Of a stretch of DNA of 9,335 bases, positions 1 to 6,628 are shown in pieces. Within the stretch, counting starts at the first letter, position 1; every line of letters starts with the position of its first letter. The position numbers were made by a program, and so were the translations under genes. Location of the stretch: contig JALVXV010000205.1 of assembly GCA_027038235.1 (NCBI GenBank), positions 1 to 9,335 of the forward strand. The letters run 5' to 3'. Origin of the DNA: Campylobacterales bacterium (lineage in GTDB: Bacteria; Campylobacterota; Campylobacteria; Campylobacterales; JALSKU01). Below the pieces are notes generated by a model. That model worked only from the letters and a program-made list of their open reading frames with translations. It did no database searches and was not told where the DNA came from.

Positions 1-395
1 AACACACGATAAATAGTTTTACAAATGATTTAAAAGAGCAGATAGAGAGTTTTAAGCCACCTATTATGAGGGTTAAAATGAGACTAAATCCAAAAGATTT
101 AGGTAGTGTAGATGTAAGTATCGTCTCAAGGGGAAATAATTTGCAAGTAAATATAAATGCAAACAACAATACTATGGCAATATTTACCCAAAATCAAGCA
201 GAGTTTAAAAACTCCCTAGTCAATATGGGATTTACCAACTTAAATATGAATTTTAATACAAACTCTAATAGTCAAAACCATCAGCGAAATAGGTCGCAAA
301 AGGGGCAAGAAAGTGATATTGAATTAGTCGAAACAGTAGAAAATGAGGATAAAAAGATACAAAGTATCACACTAACTCTACCAAAATATACATAA
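1..395 (+). CDS. fliK: Flagellar hook-length control protein FliK, C-terminal part (5' end outside window)
   Basis: The reading frame is open from the left edge (first full codon at position 3), so this is the 3' end of a longer gene; the ATG codons at 66 and 78 are internal. FliK is exported by the flagellar type III apparatus, measures hook length and switches export from hook to filament proteins. The visible part matches the conserved C-terminal hook domain: a segment of the form MRLNPKDLGSVDV, then a beta-rich stretch (LQVNINANN), then a helix with a phenylalanine-leucine pattern ending in VNMGFTNLNMN. This is the usual 'L.P..LG.V.V ... L...L...G' layout of the family. The tail after about position 250 is rich in Asn, Gln and charged residues, as is common in FliK. 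flgD starts 10 bases after the stop, which supports the assignment. The family is clear from the domain and context; the N-terminal half cannot be judged here. Confidence 0.85.
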   Translation, partial: HTINSFTNDLKEQIESFKPPIMRVKMRLNPKDLGSVDVSIVSRGNNLQVNINANNNTMAIFTQNQAEFKNSLVNMGFTNLNMNFNTNSNSQNHQRNRSQKGQESDIELVETVENEDKKIQSITLTLPKYT

Positions 396-405
396 AAGGA
401 TAAAA

Positions 406-1074
406 ATGAGTACAAATACAATCAATTCATTAGCAAACAGCAATACAAGCAATAATAGCAATACAGCAATAAATCCAAAGAGTATCTTGGGCAAAGATGA
501 TTTTATGAAACTTCTTTTAACAGAGCTTAAATATCAAGATCCAACAAGTCCGATGGATACTGAGAAGATGTTAAGTCAAACTTCGCAACTTGCTACACTT
601 GAATCAACTGAAAATACAAATAAAGTTCTTGAAAAACTTGCAGATAGACTAAGCTCAAGTGCAAATCTAGGCATAGTTGGGGCTATTGGAAAGATGGCAA
701 GTCTCAAAGAAGATAGTATAGTTCTCTCAGAAGATAATAAGCCTAGCTTTGATCTATATTTTGCTCATGATATAAAAAGTGGAAATGTAAATATAAAAGA
801 TACAAATGGAAATATAGTTAAGACTTTGAAGTTACAACCTCAAGATGGGGGAGTTCTTAGATTTTCTTGGGATGGTACAGACAATAGTGGAAAAAGAGCT
901 AAAGAGGGAAGGTATAGCATAAGTGCAGACTATAGTGATGGGAGTACAGGAAGCTATAGTGCATACTATGGAACTTTTCCAATTGAATCAGTCAAATTTG
1001 ATGAGGGTGATGCACTATTAAAACTTGGCAACAAATACTTCTCGCTAGAGCAAATCAAAGAGATATCAAATTAA
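406..1074 (+). CDS. flgD: Flagellar hook capping / scaffold protein FlgD
   Basis: FlgD forms the temporary cap at the tip of the growing hook and directs polymerisation of FlgE subunits outside the cell. The 222-residue product has the standard two parts. Residues about 26-75 are the conserved N-terminal export and assembly region (ILGKDDFMKLLLTELKYQDP, then a Met-Asp-Thr-rich helix with QTSQLATLES). Residues about 110-195 are the Ig-like region with the family signature FSWDGTDNSGKRAKEGRYSI at 153-172. The length is usual for the family. There is no signal peptide, as expected for a type III export substrate. Residues 11-21 are a short Asn/Ser/Thr-rich stretch encoded by repeated AGCAATA units. 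The start is supported by AAAAGGA at 394-400, five bases before the ATG. It lies between fliK and flgE with gaps of 10 bases, so all three are probably co-transcribed and co-translated. Confidence 0.95.
   Translation: MSTNTINSLANSNTSNNSNTAINPKSILGKDDFMKLLLTELKYQDPTSPMDTEKMLSQTSQLATLESTENTNKVLEKLADRLSSSANLGIVGAIGKMASLKEDSIVLSEDNKPSFDLYFAHDIKSGNVNIKDTNGNIVKTLKLQPQDGGVLRFSWDGTDNSGKRAKEGRYSISADYSDGSTGSYSAYYGTFPIESVKFDEGDALLKLGNKYFSLEQIKEISN
439..471 (+). repeat. Short direct repeat (four AGCAATA units) in the 5' end of flgD
   Basis: AGCAATA occurs at 439, 448, 457 and 465. The first three copies are 9 bases apart, so they keep the reading frame and encode Ser/Asn/Thr-rich residues; the fourth is 8 bases on. 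The repeat lies in the poorly conserved N-terminal tail of FlgD, before the export and assembly helix, so small length changes here would probably be tolerated if they are multiples of three. Confidence 0.6.
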
Positions 1075-1084
1075 AGAGTAAGGC

Positions 1085-2545
1085 ATGAATAGATCTTTTT
1101 ACAATGGAGTTTCAGGCATTAAAACCCACCAATTTGGCATAGATACATGGGCAAATAATATTGCCAATGAGAATACTTTTGGTTTCAAAGAGAATATACC
1201 TGAATTTAAAACGATATTTTCTCAAACATTAAATACTACAGGTACAAATCTCTTAGCAAATGATATAGGATTAGGAAGTGGTGCTCAAAGCTCTAAGCTA
1301 GATCTCTCTCAAGGCTCAATCATCAATAGCGATAGAAATTTTGATACTGTTATTGAGGGAGATGGATGGTATGGTTTTTGGAAAAATGGTACAAGAAGCT
1401 ATACAAAGCTAGGTGCTTTTTATAAAGATGTAAATGGGGATTTAGTCAATGATAATGGTGAGTATCTGCTAGGAAGTGTAAATCCTAGTATAAAACCTGC
1501 TAACTTATCACAATCTCAACTACTCTCTTTTGGAGAGCAATATGCACAAGATGGAAGAAAAAATGTAGATATTTTTACACTTGATACTAGCGATGATACC
1601 CCTTTAGGAGATATAAACACTCTAGGCAAGATCAATTTACCAGATATTTTATATATCCCACCCATTCCGACAAAAAATATAAAATTTGGAGCAAATTTAA
1701 ACATGGCGGTTCAATCAAAAATTGACCCTCAAACAAATCAAGAGATAGCCTCTAGCTCTGATCATTTTAGTGTATCACTTTTTAATCCTGATGGGAGTAA
1801 AAATATCTTGGATATGACCTTTACTAAGCAATTTCCTGAAATTCAAGATGGAAGTATATGGAAAACAGAGTTTAAAATAGTCAAAGATGTAGGAGAGCAA
1901 CAAAGAGGGGTAGATTATGACCCAAATCAATATTTAACATACCCTCATGACAATACTCTATATCAAATAGTTGACTCAGCAGTAGGCTCTTTGAGATTTG
2001 ATGGAAGTGGTGCATTAGTAGAGGCAAATACTCCCACTCTATCAAATGAGGGAGTTTCTGTAACTCTCAACCTAGGAACACCAGTAGGAGTTAGCGGTAT
2101 AAATAGTGGCTATGATGGAGTAACAGCGATAAAAAGTCTAGGTAGAGAGACAAAGTTTGTCGATAATGATGGAAAACCAGAAGGGGTGCTTGTAGAGTAT
2201 TCAATAAGTGAAGATGGCAATATCGTGGCAAATTTTAGCAACGGTATAAGCTCCTCTGTTGCAAAGATAGCACTCTTTCACTTTCAAAATGATGGGGGAT
2301 TAGAAAAGACGAGTGAAAATATGTATATTGAGAGTGCAAATAGTGGAAAAGCTTTTTTCTATAATGTTGATGGGAAAAATATAAATGGCACCAGGATAGT
2401 TTCAGGGAAACTTGAAACAAGTAATGTTAGACTAAATGTTGCTTTAACAGAGCTTATCGTAATACAAAAGGCATTTGATGCAAATGCAAAAAGTATTACA
2501 ACTAGCGATCAAATGATACAAAAAGCTATAGAGATGAAAAAGTAA
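1085..2545 (+). CDS. flgE: FlgE-like flagellar hook protein (smaller paralogue)
   Basis: This is a 486-residue member of the flagellar rod/hook axial family. The N-terminus (MNRSFYNGVSGIKTHQFGID, then WANNIANENTFGFK at about 22-35) is the rod/hook motif that forms the inner coiled-coil layer. The C-terminus (about 442-486) is the matching helix, with LETSNVRLNVALTELIVIQKAFDAN and a SITTSDQMIQKA ending. Between them are FlgE-like beta regions, including GDGWYGFW near 92-99 and KDVNGDLVNDNGEYLLG near 114-130. Campylobacter and Helicobacter carry two flgE-type genes, with the smaller one next to fliK-flgD as here; its exact role beside the large hook subunit is less clear. AAAGAG at 1073-1078 is the likely ribosome binding site, six bases before the ATG, with AAGG at 1080-1083 too close to be the main one. 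It probably shares the fliK-flgD transcript. It could be named flgE1 or flgE2 depending on the convention. Confidence 0.88.
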   Translation: MNRSFYNGVSGIKTHQFGIDTWANNIANENTFGFKENIPEFKTIFSQTLNTTGTNLLANDIGLGSGAQSSKLDLSQGSIINSDRNFDTVIEGDGWYGFWKNGTRSYTKLGAFYKDVNGDLVNDNGEYLLGSVNPSIKPANLSQSQLLSFGEQYAQDGRKNVDIFTLDTSDDTPLGDINTLGKINLPDILYIPPIPTKNIKFGANLNMAVQSKIDPQTNQEIASSSDHFSVSLFNPDGSKNILDMTFTKQFPEIQDGSIWKTEFKIVKDVGEQQRGVDYDPNQYLTYPHDNTLYQIVDSAVGSLRFDGSGALVEANTPTLSNEGVSVTLNLGTPVGVSGINSGYDGVTAIKSLGRETKFVDNDGKPEGVLVEYSISEDGNIVANFSNGISSSVAKIALFHFQNDGGLEKTSENMYIESANSGKAFFYNVDGKNINGTRIVSGKLETSNVRLNVALTELIVIQKAFDANAKSITTSDQMIQKAIEMKK

Positions 2546-2555
2546 AACTTTAGGA

Positions 2556-2573
2556 CACCTCTAATAATAGGTG
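2556..2573 (+). terminator. Weak candidate terminator hairpin after the smaller flgE
   Basis: CACCT (2556-2560) can pair with AGGTG (2569-2573) around an 8-base loop, and the run CCCTTTATTTTAT follows. The stem is only 5 bp, so termination would be partial at best. Its position, just after the first flgE and before a separate sigma-54 promoter, fits a transcript boundary. It could equally be chance. Confidence 0.3.
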
Positions 2574-2608
2574 ATACCCTTTATTTTATCTACCCTTCAA
2601 ATAAAAAC

Positions 2609-2625
2609 TGGAATAGTATTTGCTT
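2609..2625 (+). promoter_or_regulatory. Sigma-54 (RpoN) promoter for the large flgE
   Basis: The sequence TGGAATAGTATTTGCTT has the invariant GG and GC dinucleotides exactly 10 bases apart, with the GGAA ... TTGCTT form typical of RpoN promoters in Campylobacter and Helicobacter. The GC sits at 2622-2623, which predicts transcription from about 2635 and a leader of about 30 bases before the flgE start. Hook genes in these bacteria are known to be middle-class flagellar genes under RpoN and the FlgS/FlgR two-component system. I did not identify an FlgR binding site. Confidence 0.85.
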
Positions 2626-2665
2626 CTAGTGATCTATATGATAAAAATTTAATATAAAGGATCTA

Positions 2666-4903
2666 ATGATGATGAGATCACTATGGGCTGGAGTATCTGG
2701 TCTAAATGCACACCAAATAGCAATGGATGTCGAAGGAAATAATATAGCCAATGTTAATACTGCAGGTTTTAAATATAGTAGAGTAAATTTTGCAGACCTT
2801 TTAAATCAAACTTCAAAAATAGCAACTGCTCCACAAGGAGAGCTTGGAGGAAAAAACCCTATGCAAGTAGGTTTAGGTACCCAAGTTAGCTCTATTACAA
2901 AGATTTTTAAGCAAGGCTCTATCCAAACAACTGATAAAAATACCGACCTTGCTATCCAAGGAGATGGATTTTTTGTAGTTAGTCCTGATGGTGGAAAGAC
3001 TTACAAATTTTCAAGAAATGGCGACTTTGTATTTGATGCAAATGGTAACTTTGTCGATAGCAATGGATATATAGTACAAGGATGGATGAGAGATCAAGTA
3101 ACCGGAGAGATAGACTCTACTGCTCCTATAAGAAATATAACAATTCCACCAGGACTTACAACTCCTGCAAATGCATCAAGCTATATCAATATAAAAGCCA
3201 ATTTAAATTCTGGAAATAGTGTAGTAAACAAGTCTCCTATCTACTCGCTTGATTATTTAGCTGGTGCGGTTGATTTAAATGCAAATGGAACAGCAGAGGC
3301 AAATGAGGCACACAATGAAAATGATCTTGGAAGCGATATCTTTGATACCGATAAAAAGCTCTATGAAAGGGGTGAGGATTTTGGAGTTTTGTTTGATTCA
3401 ACCGGAGAGGCCTTTAACCTCCAAGAGAAGCAGGGTGTTTGGATAAGTTATGCAAATGCGGTAAATACACAAACAATTACTGCATCTGGTGCACTAACTG
3501 TAGATTTGACACTAAATGGAACTAGTATTACAGGTACTACAAATGGTACAACTACTGCTGAAACAGCTCAACAACTTGCAACTTTGATAAATCAAAAAAC
3601 TTCTGTTACTGGAGTTGTTGCTACTGTAAATGGTTCTAATATAACCTTATCAAATAATAATGGTGGCACAACAGAAAATATGAAAAATATAGACTTAAAT
3701 GTCAATGCAGCTGATAGTACAAGTTTGTCAAGCAAAGAGGTTTATACTGCTTTTAAATATCAATATGTAAAAAGTGGAGCTTCGCCTATCCAAGGTGTAC
3801 CAGCAGCAAATACTGCAGCATCTGCAAGAACATTTACAACAACAGAGGATCTAAGAAATGCGATGCAAAATGATGCTAGAAATAATGTCAATTATGATAG
3901 TAGCAATGATGGAGGTGAGGCAAGTAGTTCAGATAAAAATGATGGTGTTCTTGTAACTGTAAATAGCGGAGGAAAATTTGAGATAAAAAACCCATCTGGA
4001 GATAGTGATGGTGATGGTAGTTTAGATGATTGGAATATGAATCTTAAAATAACTGCTCTAACAGATCCGGTAAATAATGTAGGAGCAAATGTAAGATTTG
4101 CTACTGCTATGGGTGCACTACAAGGCAATCTTCCTACAGGGGAAAATTCAAGAATATCTCAAACAATAAATGCAGCAACCCATGCCTCAAGTATTGATAT
4201 ATTTGATTCGCTTGGTACAAAGCATACTGTAAGATTTGAATTTAGAAAGATAGGCTATACTGCCGATGGAGGAACACAGTGGAGTACTATTATATCTGTT
4301 CCAGAGCCAGGCGATATAAATGGTGGAGTGATCCCAAAAAATATCGTAACAGGAAGTGTAAGTTTTAACTCTGATGGATCTCTTAGCTCCTATTCGCCTA
4401 CAAATTTAACCTATACAGCAAACAATGGCTCCTCTCCAAATCAAAATATTAATATCCAATTTGGAACTGCTGGACAATTTGATGGCATGACAAGTTTTGA
4501 TGCACACTCCAATACTTCTGGAATCTCTCAAGATGGCTATCCAGGAGGCGATTTAAATGGTATTAGGGTTGATGAGACAGGAACTTTAATAGGAAGCTTT
4601 ACAAATGGTAGAAGCTTTGGTTTAGCTCAAGTTTCTATGGCTAGTTTTGTAAACAATGTAGGCCTTGAAAGTGATGGAGGTGGAGTATATATACAGACAT
4701 CAAACTCTGGAGATCCTATCATTGGTCAAGCAGCAACAGGAAAGAGAGGGTTTATCCAAGCTAGTTCGCTTGAGATGAGTAATGTTGATCTTAGTCGAAG
4801 TTTAACTCAGCTTATTATAGTCCAAAGAGGTTTTCAAGCAAATTCAAAAACTATAACAACCTCAGATCAAATGCTAAATACACTACTACAACTCAAACAG
4901 TAA
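2666..4903 (+). CDS. flgE: Flagellar hook protein FlgE (large paralogue, probable main hook subunit)
   Basis: This 745-residue protein is far longer than enteric FlgE (about 400) but close to the large hook proteins of Helicobacter and Campylobacter. It polymerises into the hook that links rod and filament. Residues 4-40 are the conserved N-terminal rod/hook motif (LWAGVSGLNAHQIAMDVEGN, NNIANVNTAGFKYSR), and 698-745 are the C-terminal helix (SLEMSNVDLSRSLTQLIIVQ, ending in QMLNTLLQLKQ). GFFVVSPDGG and NGDFVFDANGNFV near 101-130 are standard FlgE core motifs. Residues about 265-330 resemble the flagellin/hook IN repeat. Residues 200-630 are the large surface-exposed insert; two stretches (203-214 and 446-457) look like EF-hand-type calcium loops. 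Three ATGs in a row (2666, 2669, 2672) follow AAAGGA at 2656-2661; 2669 gives the best spacing (7 bases) and the family-typical MMRSLW start, so the true start could be 3 bases later. It has its own sigma-54 promoter. Confidence 0.93.
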   Translation: MMMRSLWAGVSGLNAHQIAMDVEGNNIANVNTAGFKYSRVNFADLLNQTSKIATAPQGELGGKNPMQVGLGTQVSSITKIFKQGSIQTTDKNTDLAIQGDGFFVVSPDGGKTYKFSRNGDFVFDANGNFVDSNGYIVQGWMRDQVTGEIDSTAPIRNITIPPGLTTPANASSYINIKANLNSGNSVVNKSPIYSLDYLAGAVDLNANGTAEANEAHNENDLGSDIFDTDKKLYERGEDFGVLFDSTGEAFNLQEKQGVWISYANAVNTQTITASGALTVDLTLNGTSITGTTNGTTTAETAQQLATLINQKTSVTGVVATVNGSNITLSNNNGGTTENMKNIDLNVNAADSTSLSSKEVYTAFKYQYVKSGASPIQGVPAANTAASARTFTTTEDLRNAMQNDARNNVNYDSSNDGGEASSSDKNDGVLVTVNSGGKFEIKNPSGDSDGDGSLDDWNMNLKITALTDPVNNVGANVRFATAMGALQGNLPTGENSRISQTINAATHASSIDIFDSLGTKHTVRFEFRKIGYTADGGTQWSTIISVPEPGDINGGVIPKNIVTGSVSFNSDGSLSSYSPTNLTYTANNGSSPNQNINIQFGTAGQFDGMTSFDAHSNTSGISQDGYPGGDLNGIRVDETGTLIGSFTNGRSFGLAQVSMASFVNNVGLESDGGGVYIQTSNSGDPIIGQAATGKRGFIQASSLEMSNVDLSRSLTQLIIVQRGFQANSKTITTSDQMLNTLLQLKQ

Positions 4904-4909
4904 AGATAG

Positions 4910-4939
4910 AGGATGAAAAAGAGAACTCTTTTTCATCCT
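4910..4939 (+). terminator. Perfect 14-bp inverted repeat ending the flgE transcript
   Basis: AGGATGAAAAAGAG (4910-4923) and its exact reverse complement CTCTTTTTCATCCT (4926-4939) are separated by only two bases, so the hairpin would form a 13-bp stem with a four-base loop. It begins six bases after the flgE stop codon. The downstream T-run is poor (AAATTAT), although the descending arm itself contains TTTTT. It may act as a terminator or as an RNA-stabilising 3' hairpin. Confidence 0.7.
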
Positions 4940-4962
4940 AAATTATAGGCTACAGACCAAAA

Positions 4963-5006
4963 AAGAGTTAACTAAAACATTGTTATCACAATAACTCTTC
5001 ATTTTT
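4963..5006 (+). terminator. Second candidate terminator hairpin in the flgE-nnr gap
   Basis: AAGAGTTA (4963-4970) pairs with TAACTCTT (4992-4999), and inside it ATTGT (4979-4983) can pair with ACAAT (4988-4992) around TATC. CATTTTTG follows, with five Ts at 5002-5006. This looks like a rho-independent terminator backing up the hairpin at 4910-4939, and it lies just before the next promoter. The internal loop lowers confidence. Confidence 0.45.
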
Positions 5007-5021
5007 GTAAAATTAAACTTT

Positions 5022-5031
5022 TTGCTATAAT
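5022..5031 (+). promoter_or_regulatory. Extended -10 housekeeping promoter
   Basis: TTGCTATAAT contains a perfect TATAAT (5026-5031) preceded by TGC, the extended -10 form favoured by Campylobacterota sigma-70, with T-rich sequence upstream. TTGTAA at 5005-5010 is a poor -35 at 15-base spacing, so the extended -10 probably carries the activity. The predicted start of transcription is near 5038. It would drive the small frame at 5039 and, after a leader of almost 200 bases, the nnr-purN genes; I saw no better promoter closer to nnr. Confidence 0.7.
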
Positions 5032-5038
5032 AACCAAC

Positions 5039-5155
5039 ATGAAAAAAGATATAACAACAAAAGAGATTATAGAGGCTATAACAAAAGATTTGGCAAAATA
5101 TATCTTAAATCTAAAAATAGAAGATACAAAATTTATAGATAAAGAGTTAAAATGA
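5039..5155 (+). pseudogene. 38-codon open frame, possible N-terminal remnant of an Rpn-family nuclease gene
   Basis: ATG at 5039 opens a 38-residue frame beginning MKKDITTKEIIEAITKDLAK and ending KFIDKELK before TGA. From memory, this resembles the N-terminus of Rpn-type (PD-(D/E)XK, 'putative transposase') proteins found in Campylobacterota and cyanobacteria. Those start with a similar 'ITTKE.I..I..D.A.Y.L.L.I....F.DKE' segment and run on to about 250-300 residues with a catalytic D...(D/E)xK core. None of that core is visible here: the next 55 bases give only a 19-codon frame (5152-5211, overlapping by four bases) with no nuclease motif. If the resemblance holds, the gene was deleted after its first 40 codons. 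There is no ribosome binding site, and the predicted transcript start is at about the A of the ATG, so any translation would be leaderless. It could instead be a genuine small protein or an untranslated leader for nnr. The family call is weak and needs a search. Confidence 0.35.
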
Positions 5156-5233
5156 TAGTAAAAATTAGAAAACAAAGACAAAACTTGATAAAAAACCTAT
5201 CAAAACAGTAAGCAAAACCAAAAGGGGATAATT

Positions 5234-6628
5234 ATGCAAAAGGTCTTTGATGAGGTTTACTCACTTGATAAGAGATGTTATGATGAATTTGGGCTAAATG
5301 AAGATATACTTATGGAAAATGCTGCCCAAGCTCTCTCAAGACATATTTATAAAAAATTTAAAAAAGGAAGTTCTGTTTTTATACTCTGTGGGCCAGGTAA
5401 CAATGGAGCTGATGGGATAACACTTGGTAGGATTTTACAAGGTGATTATGAGGTGTATCTCTACCTTCCATTGGGTGCAAAGTCTAAAATGTGTCAGCTA
5501 CAACTAAAAAGAGCTAAAAAGGTAGGCATAGTGCCTATAGATGGTATAAAAGAGTGTGATATAGTAGTAGATGCTATATTTGGCTCAGGGTTAAATAAGC
5601 CTTTGAGTGAGGATGTTATCAAGTTAATAAATAAGATCAATTTTTTTAAAAGTTATAAAATTGCTTGTGATATGCCTACAGGCATAGATACAAAAGGCAA
5701 TCCAAACCCACAAGCCTTTAAAGCTGATATAACTATCTCAATGGGAGCTTATAAAACAGCCCTATTTAACGACAATGCAAAAGATTTTATCGGAAAAGTT
5801 AAGGTAGCCAATCTTGGAGTAAGCAGAGCTATTTATGAGAGCAAGAGCGATACTTTTTTGCTTGAAAAGAGAGATATGAAGTTGCCAATTAGAGAGCAAA
5901 AAAACTCCAACAAGGGTGATTTTGGTCACTCTTTGATGATATTGGGAGAAAAAAAAGGAGCTTGTATAATAGCAGCACAATCATCATTTGCTTTTGGTGT
6001 TGGGCTTTGTTCTGTATATTCAAAAAAGGCAGTAAAGCTTCCAAAAGAGATAATGCTTACAAAATCTATTCCGCCAAATACTACCTCCATAGCTCTTGGA
6101 ATGGGACTTGCAGATAGATATGATCATAAACTTATAGAGGAGATAATAGCCCTTGACATACCTTTAGTTTTGGATGCAGACATTTTAAAAAGTGAGTTGA
6201 TTTTAAAAATTTTAGCAAAAAGAAAAGAGATTGTCTTAACACCTCATCCAAAAGAGTTTTCATATCTTTTAAAGATTTGTGGATTTGGTGAATTTGAAGT
6301 AAAAGATATACAAAGCGATAGATTTAAACTTGCTAGAGAGTTTACAAAAAAATACAAAGATATAGTACTTCTTCTAAAAGGTAGCAATACTCTTATCTCT
6401 CAAAATAGAAGAGTTTTTATCAATACCTTCGGTACAAATGCTCTCTCTAAAGGTGGTAGTGGAGATGTCTTAAGCGGACTAATAGCCTCTTTACTTGCCC
6501 AAGGATATACCACTTTGGATGCTACTATAAGTGCATCTTTAGCTCACTCATTTGCTGCAAAAAGATTTAAAAAGGCAAATTACTCATTGGGTCCTTGTGA
6601 TTTGATAGAGGGTATAAAGTGTCTATAA
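5234..6628 (+). CDS. nnr: Bifunctional NAD(P)HX epimerase / ADP- or ATP-dependent NAD(P)HX dehydratase
   Basis: This enzyme repairs damaged, hydrated NADH and NADPH: the N-terminal domain interconverts the R and S epimers and the C-terminal domain dehydrates the S form back to NAD(P)H at the cost of a nucleotide triphosphate or ADP. The 464-residue product has both domains. In the epimerase half (about 1-215), MENAA (27-31), GPGNNGADG (53-61), VDAIFGSG (112-119) and CDMPTGID (145-152) are diagnostic YjeF_N motifs. In the kinase-like half (about 225-464), NKGDFGHSLMILG, LDAD (313-316), TPHPKEF (336-342) and GGSGDVLSG (407-415, with the expected catalytic Asp411) are diagnostic. The length is slightly below the usual 490-510. 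AAGGGGA at 5222-5228 supports the ATG. purN overlaps its last 10 bases, so the two are translated together. All key motifs look intact. Confidence 0.95.
   Translation: MQKVFDEVYSLDKRCYDEFGLNEDILMENAAQALSRHIYKKFKKGSSVFILCGPGNNGADGITLGRILQGDYEVYLYLPLGAKSKMCQLQLKRAKKVGIVPIDGIKECDIVVDAIFGSGLNKPLSEDVIKLINKINFFKSYKIACDMPTGIDTKGNPNPQAFKADITISMGAYKTALFNDNAKDFIGKVKVANLGVSRAIYESKSDTFLLEKRDMKLPIREQKNSNKGDFGHSLMILGEKKGACIIAAQSSFAFGVGLCSVYSKKAVKLPKEIMLTKSIPPNTTSIALGMGLADRYDHKLIEEIIALDIPLVLDADILKSELILKILAKRKEIVLTPHPKEFSYLLKICGFGEFEVKDIQSDRFKLAREFTKKYKDIVLLLKGSNTLISQNRRVFINTFGTNALSKGGSGDVLSGLIASLLAQGYTTLDATISASLAHSFAAKRFKKANYSLGPCDLIEGIKCL

Noticed and set aside
1516..1704. Minus-strand open frame inside the smaller flgE
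   Set aside because: It lies wholly within a well-supported gene on the other strand and shows no family motif.
2235..2420. Minus-strand open frame inside the 3' part of the smaller flgE
   Set aside because: It overlaps the conserved C-terminal coding region of FlgE and has no recognisable domain.
3892..4128. Minus-strand 78-codon frame inside the large flgE
   Set aside because: It is a Ser/Pro/Leu-rich shadow of the Asp/Gly/Asn-rich FlgE insert.
4999..5181. Minus-strand 60-codon hydrophobic frame, which could look like a small membrane peptide or type I toxin
   Set aside because: It has a TTG start with no ribosome binding site, and its hydrophobic content is what the complement of a Lys/Glu/Ile-rich A+T-rich plus-strand frame gives by chance.
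5762..5980. Minus-strand open frame inside nnr
   Set aside because: It is antisense to the conserved junction of the two Nnr domains and has no motif.
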